From the NCBI GenBank assembly GCA_947471745.1, contig CANJKZ010001154.1, positions 915,501-979,500 of the forward strand: a DNA stretch of 64,000 nucleotides, in the 5' to 3' direction. The notes beneath the pieces were generated by a model. It saw only the letters and a list, made by a program, of their open reading frames with translations. It was not told the DNA's origin and searched no databases. The stretch comes from Closterium sp. Naga37s-1. Lineage: Eukaryota; Streptophyta; Zygnematophyceae; Desmidiales; Closteriaceae. The position numbers and the translations under genes were made by a program. Positions 29,229 to 36,000 of the stretch are shown one piece after another (the stretch's first letter is position 1; each line of letters begins with the position of its first letter).

Positions 29229-32200
29229 TGAGGGCGCCTCAAAAGGCATGCGCATGCGGGGGTATGTGAAGCGATGCTGACGGAGCTCATGATGTGGGTG
29301 GAGGAGCTGCTGGCGGAGATCGAGCAGCGCAAGTGGAAGGTGAGTGTGCTGCTCAGCCATTTTATATGGGCGAGCTGCAGACTAGAATAACTCGTTTGCA
29401 TGAGCTTGATGGTAGAGTTGTTCATGGCACAGGTTTCCCACCTCGTTGCCCCAAACCCGGAAGCTCTCTATCAGTTCACACTATCCTTGCTCCCTTCCCT
29501 TTCCCCGCTCCCCTGCAGAACCAGAAGGTGCGCAAGGAGGACATGCGCGTGTTCATGGCACAGGTCTACCGCCTGGTGGCTTCGAAGCCAAAACTCCTTT
29601 CCAAGAAAACCCCTTCCTCCAAACCTCCCCATTCCCCTATCCCATCTTCCTTCCCTTCCCTCCCGCCACCCCCCATCCCTCCCCCTTCCCCCTCCCTCCC
29701 TCAGAACCAGAAGGTGCGCAAGGAGGATATGCGCGTGTTCATGGCGCAGGTCTACCGCCTGGTGGCCGAGAACCTCTGGCCAGGCGTGCTCCCGCAGCGC
29801 CCGTGGCTGCGGCAGCTCTTCCTCAAGTTCATGGACAGCACCGCGCAGCACGTCTCCAAGGAGACCGGCGACTCCAAACCGGCGACACGCAGAGCTGTGC
29901 TTTGCTCTCTGCTCGATTGTGCGCTGCCTGTTCACCACCAAAGCCCCTTTCCGTTCTCCCTTCCCCATCCCCCGCCCCCATCCCCCAACCTGCTCACCAC
30001 CAGAACCAGAAGGTTCGCAAGGAGGACATGCGCGTGTTCATGGCGCAGGTCTACCGCCTGGTAGCCGAGAACCTCTGGCCGGGCGTGCTCCCCCAGCGGC
30101 CGTGGCTGCGGCAGCTCTTCCTCAAGTTCATGGACAGCACCGCACAGCACGTCTCCAAGGAAACCGGCGACGCGTTTCTGGACGCGCAGCCGCTGCGCTT
30201 CGCGCTCTGCTCGGTGGTCCGCTGCCTGTCCATCGAGCTCAACGGGTGCGCGTCGAAGCGGTTCGACATAAAGCTGCGCCGGCAGCTGTTTGATCTGATG
30301 GCGTCGTGGTGCGATGAGGCGGGCGGGCTGGAGAGCATGACGAGCGAGTTCCGGCGGGAGGTGGAGCGGACGAAAGCGGCGGCCATGGCGCGGACAAAGG
30401 ACGCGGCGGAGAGAGCGGCCGTGGAGAAGGAGCTGAACGAGCAGGCGGATGCCATTCATGTGAGCGAGCGCCATGGGGTGGGATGGTGTGGGATGGTGTG
30501 GGATGGGGTGGGATGTGGTGGTGTACGGTGGGATGCTCAAGAGCTCGAGAACCTGTCCAGGCGGGCCGACACAAAGTGCTGATGTCCATCTGTATCCCCC
30601 ATTCCTCTACCCTTCCCCCTCAATTTTCCTGACCAGACAGTCATGAGGGCCCCTGCTTGGCCATGCATGCAGGCCCAGGTGACACTTCTCGTTCCCCTCT
30701 TTCCCCAACCTATCCCTCTCTTTCTTCCCTCACAGGGCATGGCGATGCAGGCGCTAGCAGCGCTGCTGCACGGGCCGTGCTTCGACGAGGGCCTGAGGAA
30801 GATGTCTGGCAAGGCAGTCACATGGATCCGCTCCCTCATTGAGTCCGCTGCAGGCACCGGCCAGGCAGCAGCAGGCATGGACGGCATGGGCAGGCAGGCG
30901 CTAGCAGCACTTCTCACCCCCTCTCCCCCCCTGACCCTCCTCTGTCTTCCCTCCTCCCCGTCCCCCACGTTTCCCTCTCATGCAGGGCATGGCGATGCAG
31001 GCGCTAGCAGCGCTGCTGCACGGGCCGTGCTTCGACGAGGGCCTGAGGAAGATGTCTGGCAAGGCAGTCACATGGATCCGCTCCCTTATGGAGTCCGCTG
31101 CAGGCACCGGCCAGGCAGCAGCAGGCATGGGCGGCATGGGCATGGGCATGGGAATGGGGATGATGGGCATGGGCATGGGGATGGGGATGATGGGCATGGG
31201 CATGGGCATGGGCATGGGTGGGTCGCCTCGGGATGTGTTTAACAGGAGAAAGGGCGGCGAGGGCGGGCATGGGAAGGGCGTGGGCAACAGGGAGTGGCGG
31301 AGCTTGTTTGGGTCGCCGTCATGGCGGTCCATGCTGGGGAGAGAGGCGCTGCTGAATCTGCTCAAGACCAACCCTGACATCGTGCCTGCTATCATCGACC
31401 AGGTGCTGCTGCTTGTCTTGTTGCTTCCCTCGCTGCTGCCCCTGCTTCCTGCTCCTGCTCTTGTTCCTGCTTCTGCTCCTTGCTCCTTCCTCCTTGCTCC
31501 TTGCTCCTCCTTGCTCCTGCCCTTTGCTGCGCCACTCTCTCTCTCGTGCTCTTTATGGTGCTACCACACATATATTTTGCCCTCTTTCCTCTCCACGCTC
31601 CCCTCTCCCCTCTGTTCGCTCCCTCCCGCCAGTGCTACAACTCGGACTCGGAGCTGGCAAACGGGTACTTCACGGTGCTGGCAGAGGTGTACATGCGCGA
31701 GGAGTGCCCGCAGTGCGAGCTGCACCGCCTGCTCTCGCTCATCCTCTACAAGGTATGGCAGAATGGGCTTCCTTCATTCTTAAGCATGGTGTTATCTTCC
31801 AGTTGGTTTTAGAGGCAAATTCTGAGGCGCGTCAAGAATCACCACGAGCGGCACCGCCTGCTCTCCCTCATCCTCTACAAAGTGCCTGCCTTGAAGCAAA
31901 GCCTTCGTACCCACGTGCGCCTTTGTACCTGCCTTTCTTGAGGTCAGCGTGTACGTTTTTATAATCACACGTGCACTCCATCCATCTCTTCCTCCTTCCC
32001 TCTCTCCCTTCCCCTCCTCCTTGCTCGCTGCCCGCCTCCCTCCGCACCTCCCGCCCTCCCTTTTGGCACCTCTCTTCTTCTTCCTCCTCCTCCTCACCTC
32101 TCCTCCCCAAACCTCCCTCGCCACTCCCGCAGGTGGTGGATCCATGTCGGAGCATAAGGGACGACGCCCTGCAGATGCTGGAGACCATGTCCATGCGCGA

Positions 32201-32973
32201 CTGGGCCGACTACACCTCCTCCTACTCCTCCTCCGCCGGCCGCTACCGTGCCGCCGTGGTGGGGTCGCTGCCTGACAGCTACCAGCAGTTCCAGTTCCAG
32301 CTGTCGGCGAAACTGGCGCACGAGCACCCCGAGATGAGCGAGCTCCTGTGCGAGGAGATCATGCAGCGCCAGCTCGATGCGGTTAACATCATTGCTCAGC
32401 ACCAGGTGCGTGTGTTTATGAGGCGCCTCAGGTCCCACAGGTGGTGCTGCTGATTTGAAGAGTTTCATGGGCCGAGAACGGCTCGAAGCATCTCACATGG
32501 CATTGCAAACTCACGTGGGTTCTCTTTCCTCCCTTCACCCCAACACCCTCCCCTCCCTCCCGGCAACCTCAACCCGTTCCATCCACCCTCAAACCTCCCT
32601 CTCCTCTCCACTCAGGTGCTCACATGCATGGCGCCGTGGATCAAGAACCTCAACTTCGCTGCGCTGTGGGACAGCGGGTAGAGCGAGGAAGGCATGAGAT
32701 GCCTCCTCACCATTTCCCCTTTCCCCTGCCGCCTCTCTTCCCCCCTTCCTCAACCCCCCCACTCAGGTGCTGACGTGCATGGCGCCGTGGATCGAGAACC
32801 TCAACTTTGCCGCGCTGTGGGACAGCGGGTGGAGCGAGCGGCTGCTCAAGTCGCTGTACTACGTCACGTGGCGCCACGGCGACCAGTTCCCTGACGAGAT
32901 TGAGAAGCTGTGGTCCACCGTGGCTGCCAAGCGGAGGAACATCATCCCCGTTATCAACTTCCTCATCTCCAAG
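11491..32973 (+). CDS. FRY-like: Furry / MOR2-PAG1 family cell-morphogenesis scaffold, N-terminal 1,630 codons (3' end outside window)
   Basis: Exons: 11491-11793, 12300-12418, 13203-13272, 13588-13660, 13981-14038, 14385-14480, 15158-15398, 15806-16165, 16546-16647, 16888-16998, 24435-24605, 25402-25885, 26245-26936, 27912-28108, 28523-28745, 29037-29153, 30004-30459, 30986-31402, 31633-31752, 32133-32405, 32767-32973. All are GT-AG, phases match, and the total is 4,890 nt. After a poly-Gln start the protein follows the plant Furry-like (At5g15680-type) protein: ALLQRFVPLARARI, VLDSLAMVA, LWSGLEDFIFDWF, RGMANFILKIPDE, RWGRCLSELVKY, SYQQFQFQLSAKLA. It has the MOR2-PAG1 N-terminal region, then the central HEAT/ARM-type region. 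Family knowledge: Furry, Mor2, Tao3 and Pag1 scaffold NDR/LATS-type kinase signalling in polarised growth. The C-terminal third lies past the window. Exon 1's ATG is chosen because CAAAAATGATGG precedes the conserved block in frame. Intron 10 holds copia element 1 and intron 21 exceeds 31 kb. A retained intron 21 would stop at 33037. Confidence 0.92.
11502..11594 (+). repeat. CAG/CAA repeat coding the N-terminal poly-Gln
   Basis: About 30 mixed CAG and CAA codons with one GAG follow the Furry start codon and give a Gln-rich N-terminus before MMYAQDNNHLYD. The mixed codons reduce slippage compared with the pure GCT run in the first gene. Confidence 0.85.
11864..11884 (+). repeat. Exon echo: 3' edge of Furry exon 1
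   Basis: Repeats the last ~20 bases of exon 1 (AGGATAGATGCGGCTGCGCAG, altered at a few positions) with the following GTAGGC donor, 91 bases downstream of the true donor at 11794. Confidence 0.7.
12084..12123 (+). repeat. Exon echo: middle of Furry exon 2, upstream copy
   Basis: Sequence around GAGAAGGTGCTCGACTCGCT in intron 1 resembles exon 2 bases around 12329-12365 (EKVLDSLAM). It diverges beyond this stretch and has no good acceptor next to it. Confidence 0.6.
12476..12966 (+). repeat. Exon echoes: three or four copies of the 3' edge of Furry exon 2
   Basis: Exon 2 ends at 12418 with codons for PLLDALLKWRE and a GTGAGA donor. Copies ending at about 12528 and 12650 keep CCGCCCGCTGCTGGACGC and a GTGAG donor. 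A copy ending near 12769 has the donor mutated to GTTGAG. A badly decayed copy lies at 12915-12966. Spacing is about 110-120 bases, and decay rises with distance from the true exon. Confidence 0.8.
13035..13157. repeat. Imperfect inverted repeat (fold-back) in Furry intron 2
   Basis: A left arm at 13035-13076 (TCATGCTCAT ... GAGCATGGGCATGAT) and a right arm at 13119-13157 (ATGCCATGCCCATGC ... TATGAGCATGA) pair imperfectly over about 40 bases around a ~42-base loop. It could be a MITE remnant or an RNA hairpin. No target duplication was identified. Confidence 0.5.
14484..14892 (+). repeat. Long polypyrimidine tract with CTGCTCC-type tandem repeats, Furry intron 6
   Basis: About 400 bases are nearly pure C/T on the + strand. 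The first half is a tandem of CTGCTCCCTGCTCTCTGCTC variants, the rest CCCTCC-rich. It precedes an acceptor-like AG. Such homopurine/homopyrimidine tracts can form triplex DNA. Confidence 0.75.
14895..14985 (+). repeat. Exon echo: 5' edge of Furry exon 7, with its acceptor
   Basis: The block after TTGAGCAG at 14895 repeats the start of exon 7 (true start 15158), coding FESMASRFFVELDTRAMEQP, then diverges into a stop. The upstream intron tail is copied too (ACTCAAGTCCTGCTTTCTTC near 14764 against CTCAAGACCCGCTTTCTCC near 14993). The duplication unit is therefore about 263 bases and spans the splice acceptor. Confidence 0.85.
15529..15740 (+). repeat. Exon echoes: two copies of the 5' edge of Furry exon 8
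   Basis: The exon 8 start (ATGTCCACGCCAGC, true position 15806) also occurs after acceptor-like CCAACCAG at 15529 and 15670. Each copy codes MSTPAA-MAS--FLLKAN-LSR and then runs into intron-like sequence. Offsets are 141 and 136 bases. Only the 15806 copy continues into the conserved APSKKKTELQHTLC block. Confidence 0.85.
16225..16265 (+). repeat. Exon echo: 3' edge of Furry exon 8
   Basis: CTGCAGATGGACAAGCAGTC ... CATCCAG followed by GTGGGTG repeats the exon 8 end (true end 16165) exactly 100 bases downstream. The donor is intact. Confidence 0.85.
16417..16523 (+). repeat. Alternating GT/GC microsatellite just upstream of the Furry exon 9 acceptor
   Basis: About 107 bases of TG, CG and TGCG repeats sit in intron 8, ending about 20 bases before the TTGCAG acceptor of exon 9 (16546). 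They replace the polypyrimidine tract seen before most other exons. Alternating purine-pyrimidine DNA can adopt the Z form. Confidence 0.85.
17000..17098 (+). repeat. (CCCTT/CCCGT)n pentanucleotide tract at the start of Furry intron 10
   Basis: Nearly continuous CTTCC/CGTCC pentamers begin right after the exon 10 donor and stop just before copia element 1. The element's left target duplication CGCTT lies at 17100-17104. Confidence 0.8.
17105..17453 (-). repeat. Element 1 LTR (3' LTR in element orientation)
   Basis: 349 bp, bounded by TGTGAAAG and TTTTAACA and flanked by CGCTT at 17100-17104. It differs from the 23820 copy at about three bases (T/G, T/C, A/G). Internal short repeats such as CAATTGGTGTACAG could fold. 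Confidence 0.93.
17497..22755 (-). CDS. pol: Copia polyprotein of element 1: protease, integrase, reverse transcriptase, RNase H; no recognisable gag
   Basis: A single 1,752-codon ORF. Residues 1 to about 450 are Pro/Arg/Ala-rich, then dominated by Gln-Pro repeats (QQQQSFQQQQLPQF type). No copia gag domain or zinc knuckle is seen there. The aspartic protease motif DSGAT is near residue 465. The integrase has a zinc-binding region (HRLGHPNF ... CPSC, about 655-700) and catalytic D, D, E in HMDLWGP (~722), LHSDGGGEF (~782) and NGIAESR (~820). A second Gln-rich linker of about 100 residues is coded near 19260-19680. RT follows with YVDDM at ~1432; RNase H contains CEAELYAG (~1640). No internal stop interrupts the domains, so activity is possible if Gag is supplied in trans; that is inference. 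Confidence 0.9.
21430..21960 (-). repeat. Gln/Pro-coding minisatellite in the element 1 ORF
   Basis: Irregular units of roughly 45-60 bp with CTGCTGCTG cores and CTGTGG spacers on the + strand encode QQQ plus PQF or PQS motifs before the protease. The period is a multiple of three in most copies, which preserves the frame. Confidence 0.7.
23188..23560 (-). repeat. 100-bp GC-rich tandem repeat in the element 1 leader
   Basis: GACGAGGCGTCGCGGCGG recurs at 23288, 23388 and 23488, an exact 100-base period, with less regular copies from about 23040 to 23690. It lies between the 5' LTR and the ORF. A run of about 21 G sits near 23002-23025. Confidence 0.8.
23809..23819 (-). other. Element 1 primer-binding site (initiator-Met tRNA-like)
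   Basis: Directly inside the 5' LTR the minus strand reads TGGTATAGAGC. The usual plant copia site, complementary to initiator tRNA-Met, is TGGTATCAGAGC, so this one lacks one C. Confidence 0.7.
23820..24168 (-). repeat. Element 1 LTR (5' LTR in element orientation)
   Basis: The second 349-bp LTR, followed by CGCTT at 24169-24173. In element orientation it carries the promoter and is followed directly by the primer-binding site at 23819-23809. Confidence 0.93.
24709..24950 (+). repeat. Exon echoes: two copies of the 3' edge of Furry exon 11
   Basis: Exon 11 ends at 24605 (MVIELLRTDGLGEAK then GTGGGTG). The same coding edge with donor recurs ending at 24771 and 24950. The second copy extends back to VAATDLEFAMNHM. 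Offsets are about 166 and 179 bases. Confidence 0.87.
25169..25336 (+). repeat. Exon echoes: two copies of the 5' edge of Furry exon 12
   Basis: Acceptor plus GTGGTGGG-CTGCG-GCGCTGCT (VVGLRALLAVVENAL-QS) occurs at 25169 and 25275 before the true exon start at 25402. Each copy ends near a GAGACGTCTC-type palindrome and is followed by intron-like CT-rich sequence. Confidence 0.87.
25941..26028 (+). repeat. Exon echo: 3' edge of Furry exon 12
   Basis: The last ~75 bases of exon 12 (ALGAIIKQCHAAFGSLLLIT; true end 25885) are repeated 143 bases downstream and end in ATTG followed by GTACGT. This donor looks stronger than the GTGCGC of the true exon. Confidence 0.87.
27046..27478 (+). repeat. Exon echoes: three copies of the 3' edge of Furry exon 13
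   Basis: The exon 13 end (EEDPPTTYIIDIMEETG, true end 26936) recurs ending near 27117, 27296 and 27476, every ~180 bases, with donor contexts GTTGAG, GTGAAG and a lost one (CTTGAG). The intron start (GAACTGG.GGAAAAGG and the GTTCATTTCTGG/GTTTCTGGTTG region) is duplicated with it. Confidence 0.87.
27491..27529 (+). repeat. (GA)n microsatellite in Furry intron 13
   Basis: About 19 GA dinucleotides follow the last exon 13 echo. Confidence 0.9.
27778..27813 (+). repeat. Exon echo: 5' edge of Furry exon 14
   Basis: CCCACAG followed by codons for EEEVSKCYWDSGK precedes the true exon start at 27912 (EEVVSKCYWDSGKWHE) by 134 bases, then breaks off. Confidence 0.85.
28391..28440 (+). repeat. Exon echo: 5' edge of Furry exon 15
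   Basis: CTCCAG then GCTGGAAGTGGTGGCGCGAA (LEVVAR-TPLSPADSS) lies 132 bases before the true exon 15 start at 28523. One coding difference is Met to Thr. Confidence 0.87.
28802..28934 (+). repeat. Exon echoes: 3' edge of Furry exon 15 and a fragment of exon 16
   Basis: 28802-28850 repeats the exon 15 end (RLVL-MARSGAESSV then GTGCGTTGGGG; true end 28745) 105 bases downstream. 28894-28934 resembles exon 16 (GCGGGCATCTGTGAGGCGAT), ending at a TTTCTGAGATGTCTCCAAA palindrome-like sequence. Confidence 0.82.
29158..29226 (+). repeat. (GCT)23 microsatellite at the start of Furry intron 16
   Basis: 23 GCT triplets start four bases after the exon 16 end, overlapping the donor region (GTAAGCT). An 18-19 base palindrome follows directly (29226-29244). 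Confidence 0.9.
29240..29339 (+). repeat. Exon echo: nearly complete copy of Furry exon 16
   Basis: Codes HAHAGVCEAMLTELMMWVEE and continues to the same KWK end with a GTGAGT donor; only the first ~8 codons of the true exon (29037-29153) are missing. It is the most complete echo in the gene and could be mistaken for an exon. Confidence 0.87.
29400..29871 (+). repeat. Exon echoes: copies of the 5' edge of Furry exon 17
   Basis: Acceptor plus NQKVRKEDMRVFMAQVYRLV starts at 29519 and 29705, ahead of the true exon at 30004. The 29705 copy runs 167 bases (to SKETGD) before breaking off. A decayed fragment (GTTCATGGCACAGGTTTCCC) lies near 29420. The 29519 copy ends at the palindrome TGGCTTCGAAGCCA. 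Confidence 0.87.
30736..30893 (+). repeat. Exon echo: 5' edge of Furry exon 18
   Basis: Repeats the first ~155 bases of exon 18 (GMAMQALAALLHGPCFDEGL and on to the GQAAAGM stretch) 250 bases upstream of the true start at 30986, including a CTCACAG acceptor. A second partial start (GCGCTAGCAGCAC) follows at 30897. Confidence 0.87.
31121..31221 (+). repeat. Gly-Met coding repeat inside Furry exon 18
   Basis: Tandem GGCATG/GGGATG hexamers encode about 17 Gly-Met pairs (residues ~1337-1370). The plant protein has only a short linker there, so this is a lineage-specific in-frame expansion between two conserved segments. Confidence 0.85.
31841..31883 (+). repeat. Exon echo: 3' edge of Furry exon 19
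   Basis: Copies the coding edge for HRLLSLILYK (true end 31752), now followed by AGTGCC instead of a GT donor, about 130 bases downstream. It begins just after TTCTGAGGCGCGTCAAGAA. Confidence 0.82.
32616..32683 (+). repeat. Exon echo: 5' edge of Furry exon 21
   Basis: CACTCAG plus VLTCMAPWIKNLNFAALWDSG then a TAG stop, 151 bases before the true exon 21 at 32767 (where the same place codes a Trp, TGG). Using it would truncate the protein. Confidence 0.87.
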
Positions 32974-33052
32974 GTGCGTGTGGTGGGGAGGGAGGTGAGG
33001 GAGGAGCGGGAGATGGAGGGGGAGAAGGGAAGGAAGTAGGGCACGGAATGAT

Positions 33053-36000
33053 CAGGGAAGGAGAGGCGTGTCGCTTGGAGAGGCACGACAGCAGGGAAGG
33101 AGAGGCATGTCGCTTGGAGAGGCACGACAGCAGGGAAGGAGAGGCATGTCGCTTGGAGAGGCACGACAGCAGGGAAGGAGAGGCATGTCGCTTGGAGAGG
33201 CACGACAGCAGGGAAGGAGAGGCATGTCGCTTGGAGAGGCACGACAGCAGGGAAGGAGAGGCATGTCGCTTGGAGAGGCACGACAGCAGGGAAGGAGAGG
33301 CATGTCGCTTGGAGAGGCACGACAGCAGGGAAGGAGAGGCATGTCGCTTGGAGAGGCACGACAGCAGGGAAGGAGAGGCATGTCCGCTTGGAGAGGCACG
33401 ACAGCAGGGAAGGAGAGGCATGTCGCTTGGAGAGGCACGACAGCAGGGAAGGAGAGGCATGTCGCTTGGAGAGGCACGACAGCAGGGAAGGAGAGGCATG
33501 TCGCTTGGAGAGGCACGACAGCAGGGAAGGAGAGGCATGTCGCTTGGAGAGGCACGACAGCAGGGAAGGAGAGGCATGTCGCTTGGAGAGGCACGACAGC
33601 AGGGAAGGAGAGGCATGTCGCTTGGAGAGGCACGACAGCAGGGAAGGAGAGGCATGTCGCTTGGAGAGGCACGACAGCAGGGAAGGAGAGGCATGTCGCT
33701 TGGAGAGGCACGACAGCAGGGAAGGAGAGGCATGTCGCTTGGAGAGGCACGACAGCAGGGAAGGAGAGGCATGTCGCTTGGAGAGGCACGACAGCAGGGA
33801 AGGAGAGGCATGTCGCTTGGAGAGGCACGACAGCAGGGAAGGAGAGGCATGTCGCTTGGAGAGGCACGACAGCAGGGAAGGAGAGGCATGTCGCTTGGAG
33901 AGGCACGACAGCAGGGAAGGAGAGGCATGTCGCTTGGAGAGGCACGACAGCAGGGAAGGAGAGGCATGTCGCTTGGAGAGGCACGACAGCAGGGAAGGAG
34001 AGGCATGTCGCTTGGAGAGGCCACGACAGCAGGGAAGGAGAGGCATGTCGCTTGGAGAGGCACGACAGCAGGGAAGGAGAGGCATGTCGCTTGGAGAGGC
34101 ACGACAGCAGGGAAGGAGAGGCATGTCGCTTGGAGAGGCACGACAGCAGGGAAGGAGAGGCATGTCGCTTGGAGAGGCACGACAGCAGGGAAGGAGAGGC
34201 ATGTCGCTTGGAGAGGCACGACAGCAGGGAAGGAGAGGCATGTCGCTTGGAGAGGCACGACAGCAGGGAAGGAGAGGCATGTCGCTTGGAGAGGCACGAC
34301 AGCAGGGAAGGAGAGGCATGTCGCTTGGAGAGGCACGACAGCAGGGAAGGAGAGGCATGTCGCTTGGAGAGGCACGACAGCAGGGAAGGAGAGGCATGTC
34401 GCTTGGAGAGGCACGACAGCAGGGAAGGAGAGGCATGTCGCTTGGAGAGGCACGACAGCAGGGAAGGAGAGGCATGTCGCTTGGAGAGGCACGACAGCAG
34501 GGAAGGAGAGGCATGTCGCTTGGAGAGGCACGACAGCAGGGAAGGAGAGGCATGTCGCTTGGAGAGGCACGACAGCAGGGAAGGAGAGGCATGTCGCTTG
34601 GAGAGGCACGACAGCAGGGAAGGAGAGGCATGTCGCTTGGAGAGGCACGACAGCAGGGAAGGAGAGGCATGTCGCTTGGAGAGGCACGACAGCAGGGAAG
34701 GAGAGGCATGTCGCTTGGAGAGGCACGACAGCAGGGAAGGAGAGGCATGTCGCTTGGAGAGGCACGACAGCAGGGAAGGAGAGGCATGTCGCTTGGAGAG
34801 GCACGACAGCAGGGAAGGAGAGGCATGTCGCTTGGAGAGGCACGACAGCAGGGAAGGAGAGGCATGTCGCTTGGAGAGGCACGACAGCAGGGAAGGAGAG
34901 GCATGTCGCTTGGAGAGGCACGACAGCAGGGAAGGAGAGGCATGTCGCTTGGAGAGGCACGACAGCAGGGAAGGAGAGGCATGTCGCTTGGAGAGGCACG
35001 ACAGCAGGGAAGGAGAGGCATGTCGCTTGGAGAGGCACGACAGCAGGGAAGGAGAGGCATGTCGCTTGGAGAGGCACGACAGCAGGGAAGGAGAGGCATG
35101 TCGCTTGGAGAGGCACGACAGCAGGGAAGGAGAGGCATGTCGCTTGGAGAGGCACGACAGCAGGGAAGGAGAGGCATGTCGCTTGGAGAGGCACGACAGC
35201 AGGGAAGGAGAGGCATGTCGCTTGGAGAGGCACGACAGCAGGGAAGGAGAGGCATGTCGCTTGGAGAGGCACGACAGCAGGGAAGGAGAGGCATGTCGCT
35301 TGGAGAGGCACGACAGCAGGGAAGGAGAGGCATGTCGCTTGGAGAGGCACGACAGCAGGGAAGGAGAGGCATGTCGCTTGGAGAGGCACGACAGCAGGGA
35401 AGGAGAGGCATGTCGCTTGGAGAGGCACGACAGCAGGGAAGGAGAGGCGTGTCGCTTGGAGAGGCACGACAGCAGGGAAGGAGAGGCAGTGTCGCTTGGA
35501 GAGGCACGACAGCAGGGAAGGAGAGGCATGTCGCTTGGAGAGGCACGACAGCAGGGAAGGAGAGGCATGTCGCTTGGAGAGGCACGACAGCAGGGAAGGA
35601 GAGGCATGTCGCTTGGAGAGGCACGACAGCAGGGAAGGAGAGGCATGTCGCTTGGAGAGGCACGACAGCAGGGAAGGAGAGGCATGTCGCTTGGAGAGGC
35701 ACGACAGCAGGGAAGGAGAGGCATGTCGCTTGGAGAGGCACGACAGCAGGGAAGGAGAGGCATGTCGCTTGGAGAGGCACGACAGCAGGGAAGGAGAGGC
35801 ATGTCGCTTGGAGAGGCACGACAGCAGGGAAGGAGAGGCATGTCGCTTGGAGAGGCACGACAGCAGGGAAGGAGAGGCAGTGTCGCTTGGAGAGGCACGA
35901 CAGCAGGGAAGGAGAGGCGTGTCGCTTGGAGAGGCACGACAGCAGGGAAGGAGAGGCATGTCGCTTGGAGAGGCACGACAGCAGGGAAGGAGAGGCATGT

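Noticed and set aside
12476..32683. Extra exons of Furry at each exon echo
   Set aside because: Adding them breaks the frame or duplicates conserved segments that occur once in the family. The listed 21 exons alone keep phase and match the family without gaps.
11864..32683. Exon echoes as assembly errors
   Set aside because: Copies have diverged by several bases, have unequal spacing and include decayed splice sites, which fits old duplications better than consensus artefacts. Raw reads were not available to prove it.
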